NCBI GenBank assembly: GCA_001931905.2
Contig: MSJI02000565.1
Coordinates: 1 to 36,833, forward strand
Source: Cladosporium sp. IMV 00045
Lineage: Eukaryota; Ascomycota; Dothideomycetes; Cladosporiales; Cladosporiaceae
Reading direction: 5' to 3'
Length of the DNA: 36,833 nucleotides
Shown here: in pieces, positions 10,437 to 20,288 of the stretch
Position numbering within the stretch: the first letter of the stretch is position 1
How the letters are laid out: each line of letters begins with the position of its first letter
Notes under the pieces: model-generated
Seen by the model: only the letters and a program-made list of their open reading frames with translations
What the model was told of the DNA's origin: nothing
Database searches by the model: none
Translations under genes and position numbers: made by a program

Positions 10437-10663
10437 GGCGCTTGATATGTTTGGTCATGGATTTGTTACGATTATGGAACGAATTGATTGGGATTATTAT
10501 GAATATGGCGGGATACCCGGGTTTTGTATGATGGAGTTTCTTGGAAGGTTTTCGGTGATGGTGTAATAGCTTCTCTTCTGGTTATAGGAGTTTTGTGGAA
10601 GATTCTCATAGATGATACTGTATAAGTCAGTTATTTCCCCTTGCCCCTCTTCCCATAGAGTGA
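10437..10663. other. Short spacer between the hypothetical gene and the 2EXR-like locus
   Basis: AT-richer sequence following the stop codon at 10434-10436, with TATA-like and TGTATAAG stretches near 10620. It is consistent with a 3' UTR followed by a promoter. No gene is seen. Confidence 0.4.
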
Positions 10664-11902
10664 ATGACGGTTACCTCGAGCGCTTTGCATTCGCTGACTT
10701 GTTTCGATGTAGCGGCTCCGCACGTCGTTCACTTGCTGACCTATTTGAGGAGCAGGCACCGGCTTTGTTTGTTGTTTTCTTCAACTTCGCTCGACACCTT
10801 CGAGTTCACACACGGCGTTCTGGGGGGTTTCGGACTCGAAGAGCTGTACCCAGCCAACCTTCCGCTCATCAGCTCTCTGGCTACAGACTGCCGTCCAACT
10901 CCAAGTCTTCTCGAGTTTAATCTGCGCTACCATGTCTAACCTGACCAGCTCGGAAAACTCCCACCCGAGATTCGCAAGGCGATCTACACCCTTGTTCTCA
11001 AAGACACCGAGCCAATCCTGATCGAGTGCACGAAGGATAATCAGCTCACACGGGTCGACTACTTCTACAACGGCAATGAATGCACCTGGAAGCTGCGTCC
11101 CGTGCAGAAGAACCCAGTTGCGCTGCTGAAGATCTGCAGACAGATCCACGTCGAGGCTGCGCCCATCCTCTATGGCTCCAACGTCTTTATCTTCACCTAT
11201 TCTGCTATGCCCACATTTTGCTCGGGATACTCTCGTAACATGATCCAGCATCTCCGCCATATCAAGGTTTCCGAGGCGATGAGCTCTATCCAGGAGCCCT
11301 ATTCACGATCAGTGACTGCTCTATGTTCGGCGAAAAACCTACGCCGCTTGGAGATTCCTCACATTGACTTCTGCTGGAGTCCGGAAGTCTTGGACGGGGA
11401 AGACCGACCCGGCAAATACATCGCAGTGGTCGTGAACGACTTTCTGCCACTGTTACAATCTCTCCGTACCGCCATCCGGGACTCAAATGTGAGGACTGAT
11501 ATTCTCGATGTCATCAAGATACATGTAAGTCTCGAATCCTGCGTAAGTCGGAACAAATACTGACGTCACACACATGAGCCTGGTGAACTCATTCGGATGT
11601 CAGGGCCTTCGGGTGACGACTTCTACCCTCGTGAAAGCGTGCCGGAACGTCTCATTCGCCACGGCATCAACCAGGTGGACTATGAGGAGTGCCAGTGCAA
11701 ATGTGCAGACTCCGAAGCAAAGAACGACGAGCTTAACCGAAAACTGAGGGCAGAGGTTGCAAAGCAGCTCGGCTTGCCCGTCAGTCAGATTCGGGAACTT
11801 GCGCGTACTCGAGTTATTTCTAGGCCACATCAGAGACAACAAGCAGAATCTACGTACCGTCATTGTACCATTTCACGGCTGGAAGATTCCCAATGGATAT
11901 GA
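10664..11902 (+). CDS. 2EXR-like (F-box-type helical start) protein of unknown function, copy 1
   Basis: The secure coding parts are 10949-11524 and 11579-11902, joined by a 54-base intron (GTAAGT donor at 11525, CTGAC branch at 11560, acceptor ending 11578, phase 0). The first begins at a strong acceptor (CTAACCTGACCAG, ending 10948) and reads LGKLPPEIRKAIYTLVL, the hallmark opening of fungal 2EXR-like proteins, then ALLKICRQIHVEAAPILYGS. The start exon is uncertain. The best candidate is 10664-10708 (MTVTSSALHSLTCFD) with a weak GTAGCG donor and a 240-base phase-0 intron, giving 314 residues in all. The natural C-terminal end resembles that of the second copy, with CQCKCADSEAKNDELNRK and VAKQLGLP. 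After that (from about 11780) the frame runs on for about 40 residues into the neighbouring copy in the wrong frame, ending at 11902. The biochemical function of this family is unknown. It is an expanded fungal family. Confidence 0.55.
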
Positions 11903-12302
11903 CAACGCGAATCGAGCGATGAAAGCATTGATGGCAGCTGCCGAGCTTCGTACCTTGGGCATCTCGCATTTCGACATCTGGACCTTGTCCGACAGTGGGA
12001 GAATGTCTTACTTCAAGGAGATTATAGCAAGTTACAGGCCGCTTCTTGAACGGCTAGAGGAGTCTCGCCATCTCAAGGATGGGATTCAGAGGACTTTGGG
12101 CTTTCTGAAACTCGAGTTTCCCCCAGGCTTGACTCAAAACACACCTTTTGGGGATTATGGGAAAATCAATTTGCATAGCCCACGCTGCAAAAAGAGTGTC
12201 GAGTGCAGATGTACTTATGACTCGGCCATCGTCGATTACGAACGTTTCAACTCTGAACTGCGAGAGGTTGTTGCTGCAGAGTTGGGCATCTCGGACAAAT
12301 GA
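11824..12302 (+). pseudogene. Truncated second copy of the 2EXR-like gene, or alternative 3' terminal exon
   Basis: The frame is open to the stop at 12300-12302 and reads HIRDNKQNLRTVIVPFHGWK through AAELGISDK. It aligns along its length with the second half of copy 1: RTLGISHFDI against RRLEIPHIDF, YRPLLERLEESRHLKDG against FLPLLQSLRTAIRDSN, and CRCTYDSAIVDYERFNSELR against CQCKCADSEAKNDELNRK. The N-terminal LPPEIR part is absent. Homology begins just after TTATTTCTAG, which has the form of a splice acceptor (AG at 11822-11823). The intron present in copy 1 (11525-11578) is missing here. It is either a 5'-deleted pseudogene or an exon spliced to the head of copy 1. The sequence has no internal stops, so decay, if any, is recent. 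Confidence 0.55.
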
Positions 12303-12873
12303 GAACAGTGGACTGCTTCCTGGCATCGGCAAATACTCACCATATTCAGATAGTGATGGACTCGTGAGATGGGGCGGAAGCAGCTCCCATGTTGTGAGCT
12401 TTGCAACCCAGGACTCTTCATGATTTTTCAGTCGGCGAGTGGCCGGGAGGGGGAATCAACAACAAGATTGGATGTACGACCGCAGGACAACGGGAAGCCC
12501 ATGGGAGACTTTCGGGCAGTCGAAAATTGGAGGCGGGTGGTACTTTACGACTCGTAGGATAGTGGTAGGATTCGCATGGCCAGAGGGGAATGGGTGGTCT
12601 ATGGTGTTCATTCCAAACGAAAGGAGTGACCGCAGCTTGAAAGAACAGTGAAGTGAAAGTATCAGTTCGAGACCATGAAGTGCTGCAAGCAGCTTCCCAA
12701 TTCATACATTCCTAAACTATACATGCCTGTCAAATTTCTTTGTCGTGTATTCATGCCGTCGTTAATATATACTCGCTGCTCCTCACGCGCTGTAAATCTA
12801 TATCCAAAATATTCTTACTTATCCAATATCGTAAGGCCAGTCGTCGACTGTAAAGCTTTGCGGATCGTTCCCA
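12303..12873. other. Convergent spacer with no gene seen
   Basis: 571 bases between the 3' ends of the 2EXR locus (+) and the resolvase gene (-). It includes an AT-rich part near 12765-12830 (TTAATATATACT, AATATTCTTAC) that probably holds polyadenylation signals for one or both genes. No coding or repeat signal is apparent. Confidence 0.45.
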
Positions 12874-14571
12874 CTAGGGAAGATGAGTCAGGTCGATCGC
12901 TGGTATTTCCGTCGGCAGTGTCGGCAGATACCTGAAATGAGATCCCGGTGGTGGCGGTGGTGTTGGTGATTCACACAAGTCTACGACATCCGTGGTTTCC
13001 TCAAGCTTCTTTGCTGATTGAGCAGGCGACGCTGCGGTTGCATCTTCACTTGGTCTGCCGCGTTTCTTCGGCGTAGGCTGCGAAGTCACGCCCTCAGCTT
13101 GTGTTGTAGCCGTTTCCTTCCTTGGCCTGCCACGTTTTCTTGGTGTAGTCTCTCCTGAAGCATGGCTAATTTCGATCGGCTGGGACGGACTTGCGAGGGA
13201 TGCTCTGTGACTGGTGCCCTTCCGTGCATTTGGTTCAATCGCGGTGTGGGTATCGCCATTTCGATTCCTCGGTTGCACCTGAGGCTCAAGGTTGGCCAAC
13301 GACTCTTCTGGCAAGCCTTGCAGAAGACAATTCAGAAGGCTGCATTCAACTCGAGCGGCGGGGTCATAGCGCGATCCCCTTTCTCCCATGGAAGACCAAT
13401 CCTCGTCATCAGGCGCAGTGCTGATGTCGATTTCAATGGCAGGAAGAGGGTAGAAGGTGACCTTCCTTTCGAATTCCGCATCGTCGACACTTTCAGCTTG
13501 CTTCTTTCTCGTTTTCTTCAACTGAATATCGTATCTCGCAACAAGAGCGGCCTTGTCTCGGGGTGTTGTTGTCGCAAGGTGTTGTACCATGAACACAGGG
13601 GCAAGATGTTTGATGAAGTTTTTGGTCGAGAAATTGAACCTTTCACGAAAGAGTGCTCTGAGCTTAGGCTGATCGATGCGGCGATGCCAACCGTTTCTCA
13701 GACCGCGCAAGTTGTGCAGTTGTTCGAAAGTCGATAAGGTCGGGTGACAAGAATATTTGAGCGCTTTTTGGTCTGGAAAATTGGCTGCTATTTGTTTCCG
13801 GATACCTTGACTCAGCATAGCTTCTTCGAGTAAAGCTCTCCAGACAGGTAAGTCGTACGCAGACGCATGGCAGAGAGCATGGGCAATGCCGTGCTGCTTT
13901 CGTGAGAGCAGCATTGCAGTTTTAGGCCCACAGCCAGGAAGGCCCTTGGGATCATAGTCGCCACCAGCCAACATCGCAAATAGAACAAAGCTCTCGGGGT
14001 CCAGGTCGTAATCTGACAAAATCTTATCCTGTCGATGGACATAAACCTTGTCTTTGCTCCATTGATGTCCAGTCTTGTGTGCCCGAACTATGCAGGTGGC
14101 GCCAAACATAAGTGCGTCTGAATCGTCTGTCCATACCGCATCCACAATCCCCAATCGCTGCATGGCTGCACACTCGGCTTCAGCTTCACCCGGCGCCTCG
14201 TGATGCGGTATATTGAGATGATCAAGAACTTGGCGGAGCAGTCGGGTTCTTCCATAGTCGACCTTGTTACCGCCTTGCCGATTCCTTTTCCAGGGCCGGC
14301 GGGGTCCGTCAAAAACAAATATCATTTGAATGTTTCGCATCATGAGATTCAGTATCCGGTACATGATGGTCTTCTCAATGGTGTTGGCAGCAGGCTCCTT
14401 CTCACGAATGGCTTTCAGCGCTGCTTCAGTGAGATTATTGAATCGCCATCCCGCCTCATCAACGGCAACTCGGAATGGTCTGCCGTGTTTCCCGTAGTGA
14501 TCAGTCGCAAGTTCCGCAATTGACACCAGTTCTCCTTCGCCAATCTCCTTCCACAAGCCGGGAATTCCCAT
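12874..14571 (-). CDS. GEN1: GEN1/Yen1-type Holliday junction resolvase (XPG/Rad2 nuclease family)
   Basis: An intronless gene of 565 residues. The start MGIPGLWKEI is the canonical Rad2-family N terminus, where Gly2 enters the active site. Acidic catalytic residues are visible: Asp38 (VAVDEAG), Asp88 (VFDGP), Glu129/Glu131 (APGEAEAECA), Asp150/Asp152 (TDDSDALMFG) and Asp205 (AGGDYD). A helix-two-turn-helix follows (LPGCGPKTAM, 211-220). The region after about residue 300 (GWHRRIDQPKLRALFRERF, VFMVQHLA) matches the chromodomain-like segment typical of GEN1/Yen1 and absent from FEN1. The C terminus carries two AT-hooks (GRP cores at 481-483 and 505-507), two TPxK sites (Thr476, Thr500) and two SUMO-interacting-like motifs (VVDL 529-532, AIDL 558-561). 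It would cut four-way DNA junctions symmetrically in late mitosis and meiosis. FEN1, Exo1 and XPG are excluded by length and the domain after the nuclease. Confidence 0.93.
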   Translation of the reverse strand: MGIPGLWKEIGEGELVSIAELATDHYGKHGRPFRVAVDEAGWRFNNLTEAALKAIREKEPAANTIEKTIMYRILNLMMRNIQMIFVFDGPRRPWKRNRQGGNKVDYGRTRLLRQVLDHLNIPHHEAPGEAEAECAAMQRLGIVDAVWTDDSDALMFGATCIVRAHKTGHQWSKDKVYVHRQDKILSDYDLDPESFVLFAMLAGGDYDPKGLPGCGPKTAMLLSRKQHGIAHALCHASAYDLPVWRALLEEAMLSQGIRKQIAANFPDQKALKYSCHPTLSTFEQLHNLRGLRNGWHRRIDQPKLRALFRERFNFSTKNFIKHLAPVFMVQHLATTTPRDKAALVARYDIQLKKTRKKQAESVDDAEFERKVTFYPLPAIEIDISTAPDDEDWSSMGERGSRYDPAARVECSLLNCLLQGLPEESLANLEPQVQPRNRNGDTHTAIEPNARKGTSHRASLASPSQPIEISHASGETTPRKRGRPRKETATTQAEGVTSQPTPKKRGRPSEDATAASPAQSAKKLEETTDVVDLCESPTPPPPPGSHFRYLPTLPTEIPAIDLTHLP

Positions 14572-15237
14572 CTTCTGGGTGCGAGGCTTCCTAAGCGACC
14601 ACTTCCATGCGAAGGCTGTTCAAAGTTTAATCAAGAGTTCCATTGACCCAGCAATCTTATTAGAAGGATAAATGTAGCAACTGTCAAGACCAAAACACAA
14701 GACCCTCACCGCGCGAAGTGAGAGACGAAGCGAAGTCGCGTTCTCACGCGGCACAGCATGGCTCGGCGCCGACTCCCCGACGGAGGACTGAAAACGACAA
14801 GGATCTCGCATGCTGGACCGACGTCGTTCGATTCTGGACGAGATCTATACCGCACCACATCATTTTCTGCACTGTAAAGAGAAGACCGATACACGTCGTC
14901 AAAGACGCGATACAAAGTGAGAATTCGATGCCGCCATTCAACCATAGCCAAGGTCGCCAAAGGGTGATGGCGACATCGGGCCAAACGACTTTCGCCTCCA
15001 AAGCTTATTATTAAGTATGTCGAGAATTACCGCTTCACTTTGCCGAATTTACGCTTGATAATCAACATACTTTCGGGTAAAATATCGTCCAAAGATGCCG
15101 TTCTATCCGCTCGCAGATCTTCCAAGCACTCACGAATCCAAGCATCATCTTTGCCTCCCAGTAAAAAGCAAGCAAAAGAAGCTAGAAACTCCCTGTTCCT
15201 GTCCATATGGAACTGGTTTGCTGTGATTTTTCCAAAG
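14572..15237. promoter_or_regulatory. Divergent promoter between the resolvase and the MFS transporter
   Basis: A 666-base head-to-head spacer. It must hold both promoters, though no clear TATA box is seen. The MFS reading frame is open upstream of its ATG back to the stop at 14965 without another in-frame ATG. The right third also holds a small, protein-like open frame on the minus strand (15027-15206), listed separately. Confidence 0.45.
15027..15206 (-). other. Small protein-like open frame of unknown status
   Basis: A 59-codon frame starting ATG at 15206. It reads MDRNREFLASFACFLLGGKD, then DAWIRECLEDLRADRT and ends SMLIIKRKFGKVKR before TAA. Its composition is balanced and helix-like, more protein-like than the opposite-strand reading. 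It may be a short gene, the tail of a decayed gene, or chance. It lies in the divergent promoter upstream of the MFS start. I recognise no family. Confidence 0.25.
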
Positions 15238-16812
15238 ATGGTGTCGAGCACGTCGTCGTTATCAGAACCTGAGAAAGAAACTACTCCAGATACCAGCCGG
15301 AGAAATATTACAGCGCCAACCGAAGGATCCCAATCTACAGAGGCGAATCCAGCAAGTAAAGAACATGAAGACCAGCCAACACTGGAGCACGACGCGAACG
15401 AAAGAGCCAAATACATGATCCGCTGGGAAGATGGCGAACCATCAAATCCGAAGAATTTTCCTTTCTGGCGAAAGAGCTGGATCACTTTCCAACTGGGCAT
15501 GCTCGCTCTCGCCTCCTCAAATGCATCCGCTATCATCTCTCCGGCCAACGAGATAATAGCCGCCGATTTCAATATCAGCTCGGAGGTCACCGTGCTCACC
15601 GTGTCACTCTTCATCCTCGGTTTTGCCATCGGTCCGTTGTTATGGGCTCCTATCAGTGAGCTCTTCGGCCGCAAATGGAGCATCTTACCGGCGATGTATG
15701 TCCTTGCATTATTCAGTATTGGGACCGCTACGAGCCAGTCACCGGCAGCGTTGTTCGTTACTCGGTTCTTTGGTGGAATCTTCGGATCGGCTCCAGTGAG
15801 CAACGTTTCTGCTGCCTTGGGAGACATATTCGAGGCAAAACAGAGAGGCATAGCAATGTCGCTCTACGCCGTGGCTGTTGTCGGCGGACCCACACTCTCG
15901 CCTGTGATCGGTGCCGGGATATTGATCAACCCTTCTCTGGGTTGGCGGTGGACAGAATACATCACGGCTGTTTGGGTGTTTTTTGTGGCCACGGTGTGTA
16001 TATTTGGAATGCCGGAACTCTACGGCCCAGTGCTTCTGGGACAGAAAGCAAAGCGACTCAGGAAGGAAACTGGTGACCAACGCTATTGGCATCCGCATGA
16101 GGAACAAAAGCTTGATGTCAACAGCATCGTTACGAAGCATCTGGCTCGCCCTCTACGAATGCTGGTCACTGAGCCCATGGTCACATGCATTGCATTTTAT
16201 GCATCCTTCGTCTATGCTCTGCTCTACCTGACACTTCAGGTTTTCCCGATCGTCTTCTCCGAGAATCGAGGGTGGGGAACACTCGTTTCGACTTTGCCAT
16301 TCCTCGGATTGTTCGTTGGCGTCCTGGTCGCACTTTGCGTCAATCTTGGCTACCAGCCTCGATACTCGAAGATTGTCGATCTCAACAACGGAAAGCCAGT
16401 CCCAGAAGGCAGACTGGCGCCCATGTTCGTTGGAGGCATCCTCTTCGTAATTGGCATGTTCTGGTTCGGATGGACAGCAGCTCCCAGCATACCATGGCCG
16501 GCACCCGTCGTCGCTACCGCATTCATTGGAGCGGGGTTCAATATCATCTTCCAGCAATGTCTCAACTTTCTGGTGGACACCTATAGCGTCTATGCTGCCA
16601 GCGCCGTCTCTGCCAACACATTTTTACGATCTATCCTTGCGGCGGGCTTGCCATTGGCGGCCAAGCGCATGTTTCATGTTCTCGGAGTTGGCCCAGCGAT
16701 GAGCATACTCGGTGCTGTTGCTGTTGTGGCACTCCCTGTTCCCTTTCTCTTTCAGCGATACGGGTTGAGATTGAGAAGGATGAGCAAATTTGCTCCCGTG
16801 GATGAAAGTTAA
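15238..16812 (+). CDS. MFS transporter, DHA1-type (drug or polyamine/H+ antiporter class)
   Basis: An intronless gene of 524 residues with 12 expected membrane segments. The first 80 residues are hydrophilic and end in RWEDGEPSNPKNFPFWRKSW, the usual lead-in of fungal DHA1 transporters. The family loop between helices 2 and 3 is present as GPLLWAPISELFGRK (132-146). The antiporter-type segment is seen as AVVGGPTLSPVIGAGI and the GWRWTEYI helix start follows. The chosen start is ATG 15238 (CAAAGATGG), since no earlier in-frame ATG exists although the frame is open further upstream. Likely job: proton-driven export of small organic compounds at the plasma membrane. The substrate cannot be predicted. 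Its 3' end faces the permease gene at 70 bases, so the transcripts probably overlap at their ends. Confidence 0.93.
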   Translation: MVSSTSSLSEPEKETTPDTSRRNITAPTEGSQSTEANPASKEHEDQPTLEHDANERAKYMIRWEDGEPSNPKNFPFWRKSWITFQLGMLALASSNASAIISPANEIIAADFNISSEVTVLTVSLFILGFAIGPLLWAPISELFGRKWSILPAMYVLALFSIGTATSQSPAALFVTRFFGGIFGSAPVSNVSAALGDIFEAKQRGIAMSLYAVAVVGGPTLSPVIGAGILINPSLGWRWTEYITAVWVFFVATVCIFGMPELYGPVLLGQKAKRLRKETGDQRYWHPHEEQKLDVNSIVTKHLARPLRMLVTEPMVTCIAFYASFVYALLYLTLQVFPIVFSENRGWGTLVSTLPFLGLFVGVLVALCVNLGYQPRYSKIVDLNNGKPVPEGRLAPMFVGGILFVIGMFWFGWTAAPSIPWPAPVVATAFIGAGFNIIFQQCLNFLVDTYSVYAASAVSANTFLRSILAAGLPLAAKRMFHVLGVGPAMSILGAVAVVALPVPFLFQRYGLRLRRMSKFAPVDES

Positions 16813-16882
16813 CCAAACGATAGAGCTAGATTTGTCTATATGTATTTATCAACTGCATCTTTTTAACATATCAGCATCGTAC

Positions 16883-18795
16883 TCAACAGAATGTCCTGTA
16901 GACCTTCTTCCACCAAGGCAAAGCATCCCATTCAGACTTGTCGGAAGCATTCGCCAGATCCACGTGGCGCATACCGGTCGTAATGTCCATATCACTGGAA
17001 CGGACAAAAGGAGTCTGATACCAGACCTTGTACACGATGTAGAAGAGCATCGTGACAGGCGCTGCGAGGTAAGACTGGAAGAAGGTCTCTGCTCGTGTCC
17101 AGCCGGAATCGTTCGCATAGCCAACGTACCAAGCGCCAGTCCAGAATTGAGCAACAAGGACGAGGATATTGAAGATCAGGCCAAACCAACTACCAATAAG
17201 TCCAGACTGAGACTTGAAAGCAAGCTCGTCGACGGAGTGGCCATGGACTCTCCAGCCCTTTCTGAATCGAATATGGGCTAGGCAGATAGATCCCCACGTG
17301 AAAATGCACGCCAGTCCTGAAAGTGCCAGCATCCAGTCAAAGGCAACGGCCTGCTTGTCGGTGCCAGCGATGAACGCAACCAGACCAAAAGCGAGTGAGA
17401 CTCCAGTGGCAACGATAGGTCGTCCGCATCTGTCGATGTAACCAAGGATCTGCGGTGCTTGGCCTTGCTCGGCCATTGCTGCGAGGATTCTAGAGCTTCC
17501 ATAGACGGAGGAATTGCCAACGGATAGTACTGCGATCATGATGACTGCGTTGACGACTGATGGCAGCCCTGCGATTCCAGCATTACGGATGGCGATCACC
17601 TGTCCAGAAAAAAGTGCAAATCAGCAGATGGTCTAGACACTAGTGGAGATCCTCACTCTGTTACTTACGAAAGGAGAGGCTGATGCATCGGCAGAGCTGG
17701 AGCCTAGAAGACGCTCGTCGTTGTAGGGCACTAGCAAGCCCACCATGCATAGAGAGACAATGAAGAAGATGGTGATGCGCCTGTCATATCCTCTTAGTAT
17801 GGTGTATCGCATTGCAAGGCGGGCGGACGCTTACCAGAAGACTTGTTTGATAGCAGTCGGTAACGAATTGCGTGGATCTGCCGTCTCAGCAGCAGCGAGG
17901 CCTACCATCTCAGTACCAGAATAGGAGAAAGCGGCAGTAACCAGGACAGAGCAGAGACCCTTGAACCCATTGTTAAATGCGCCTGGATTATGCCAGTATT
18001 TGCCTCCGATATAGCCACCTTCAGGTCCACCGCCGCAGTTCAGGATGATGCCGAGGATAATAAATCCAATGACAGCTATGACTTTGATCATCGATGCGAC
18101 GAACTCTGCCTCGCCATATCCTTTGACTCCGAACATATTGATGAGAGCGATCAAGACCAGAAATACAGCTACCCAGACATCGCTGCTGATACTGCCATTG
18201 GTCCAGAAGTCGACTGTGATGCTGGCAGCCGTGATCTCAAGTGGTAAGGTGACGAGCCATTGCATGGCGTAATTCCATCTGCGATCATTGTCAGCAGCTG
18301 CTTAATAGTTTCATGGCTTCGAAAGGAGTAGGCTTACCCCATAGCAAATCCCCAAGCCGGATCCAGGAATCGAGTCGAATAGACTGAGAAGGAGCCCGCA
18401 ACGGGAAACAGCACGGCAAGCTCACCCAGCGCGTGGATCGTGCAGAAAAGCATCACGCCTACGAGAGTGAACGCAATAAGGAGAGAAGCCGGACCACCAG
18501 TTGCCAGCGCTGAGCCTGAACCAACGAACAAGCCACTGCCGATACAGCCGCCGATGGCAATCATCTGAAGATGTCGACTCTTCAGACGACGCTGTAATTG
18601 CGGTGGAGCCTCGTCCCCATTTATGGGATCGTCTGTTGGGTTCGTGATGGTGGTGCTTTTCGGTGCACGTCTGAAACTGTCGACGAACGATCTCAGCGGA
18701 TTGGTGGTGCGGTTCTCATGCTCGCCAGCGAGCGGGGGTTCCTCGAATGTTTCGGAAAATGCATCTTTCTCGAGCTTCTCGTCAACAGGGCTCAT
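16883..18795 (-). CDS. Amino acid permease (yeast amino acid transporter family)
   Basis: Four exons: 18795-18338, 18278-17835, 17780-17669 and 17599-16883. The introns are 59, 54 and 69 bases, all GTAAG...AG, and give 576 residues. The junctions restore AMGWNYAMQW, KQVFWRITIFF and [11 protein letters not shown]. The N-terminal cytosolic tail is 75 residues long, followed by the family motif [14 protein letters not shown] (81-94), which forms the unwound substrate-binding part of helix 1, and [10 protein letters not shown]. Twelve membrane segments are expected. The C terminus ends [10 protein letters not shown], with a terminal Cys as in several permeases whose last residues are palmitoylated (inference for this one). 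Role: proton-coupled uptake of amino acids at the plasma membrane. Specificity is unknown. The start at 18795 fits family length. The frame is open further upstream but has no family sequence. Confidence 0.95.
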
Positions 18796-20288
18796 CGTTG
18801 AGACGTGTGTAATGGTGGGGAAAGGTGCAAGTTGAAAAATGTAGCAGCTGAGGCTTTGTGTTGTTGGAACTGCTTCGAGGGCCAAAGCGTGACGAACAGA
18901 AAACCCAAGCAAAGACCAAGCAATACTGAGGACCCTTTTAAGGCCAATTCTGTGGCTCCTACATCTATTACCTCGCTCGTTTCCACTTGAGAACGTATTT
19001 TAGCAAGAGACATTTCTCGCTTTCCATCGGCAATTGCCAGTCGTCCCCAGAACCCCTCAATGAGACCCACGGGGTCTCCAGGAAGGTCCGTGTTGTTCTG
19101 GAGAAAGTCAGTATATCGATAACGTGTGGTCATGATCGAGGCCGCTTGACATCGGCTTTGCGTTGGGTTCCTGCTGCATATAGATGCCCTAGGTTCATTG
19201 CGTAGCTTTTACGGAGACGCTTGAGACGCTCTGTGGGGTCCTGCGGTATGCGGATCTGGCAACGCATACACTTGCGGTTGGGATGCAGGGACTTACATAA
19301 TGACAACTCAAGCATCCTCTGCATTTCGGCGAAGCGTTGACGATGCTCGAAGGATTGCGAATCGTGGACGATGCGGGTCTATCGGCGAGCAGCGTACTTC
19401 GGACACTCTCTCGTCTGACAGTATGAGACACGCATAGGTGCGCGGGATTCTGTATCGAGGAGATATTATTGTATTGTGTGGTGGTTACTGTTAATCGGAT
19501 GCTAGTTACCGATCAAGGTTCAACGAAGGGCGTGCCGAAAAGTGAATTGCTCGGAAGGAGTCCGTGAATGGATTCAAGGGTTAGGGTTGGGGTATGTAAC
19601 AGACCTCATATTATCCATTCGTAGCAGCCTTTGCGCACCACTGCAGCTATAATCGTTATGCTGCCTTTGTGATCATTTCTCTGTATCTTCATGACAAATG
19701 TTTCCGAAACAATGCCTTGGCTGATTTGACCGAGGTGCATAAGTCGTTTTGGCCACATCAAGGCTACGTTGATAAGGATCGATGACCTTTATGGTTATTT
19801 CTTTAAGCAGATTCCCTTCCGGCTCTGACAGCTCGACCAAATGAAGTCTTTCTTCACACCATAGATCTGAGCTGATCGAGAGAGAGTGACGCGAGACAGG
19901 CTGCTCTGCAACTGTAGCCTGTGGCATTTGATGTCGAGGTAGGCCAACTGATCCGAAAGAGATTGAAGTCAGAAGATTCAGGTACTTCCTTGACCATTCG
20001 TGTGTCGAAGATCGAGATGGTGCGATATTACATGTATAATGCCGAGAGACGGTTCTACGCGATGTTCGCTGAGCAAGTCGAGAGTAACCGTCTGTCGCGA
20101 CTGCCTAACTTGTGCAAGCTCAACCTCACCTCCGCAGGCCTCACTTCCTCATCGACCAATCTCACGCCAGCCGAACCGAGTCACTCGACCTAAAGAAGCA
20201 TTCGCCTTAGAATGGCATCAGCCCAACAGCCTGCCGCTTGATCACCAATACACCAACATCATTGTTCTTTCCCACTAAGCACAGCAAG
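18796..20288. other. Divergent spacer with possible decayed coding fragments
   Basis: About 1.5 kb between the permease (-) and the TPR-like gene (+). Two stretches look somewhat protein-like but have no recognised family: a + strand frame at 19921-20193 (GTG start; contains MVRYYMYNAERRFYAMFAEQ and LSRLPNLCKLNL), and a - strand stretch at 19130-19324 with a CMRC pair and a GTAAGT nearby. Neither forms a convincing gene. No tRNA or repeat is seen. A TTAGGGTTGGGG element near 19580 is a single telomere-like unit, not an array. Confidence 0.35.

Noticed and set aside
15040..15237. N-terminal extension of the MFS transporter from the open frame upstream
   Set aside because: The extension has no ATG, is basic and unlike family N termini; ATG 15238 gives the expected length.
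19570..19600. TTAGGGTTGGGG, telomere-like
   Set aside because: A single unit, not an array, in the middle of a gene-bearing region.
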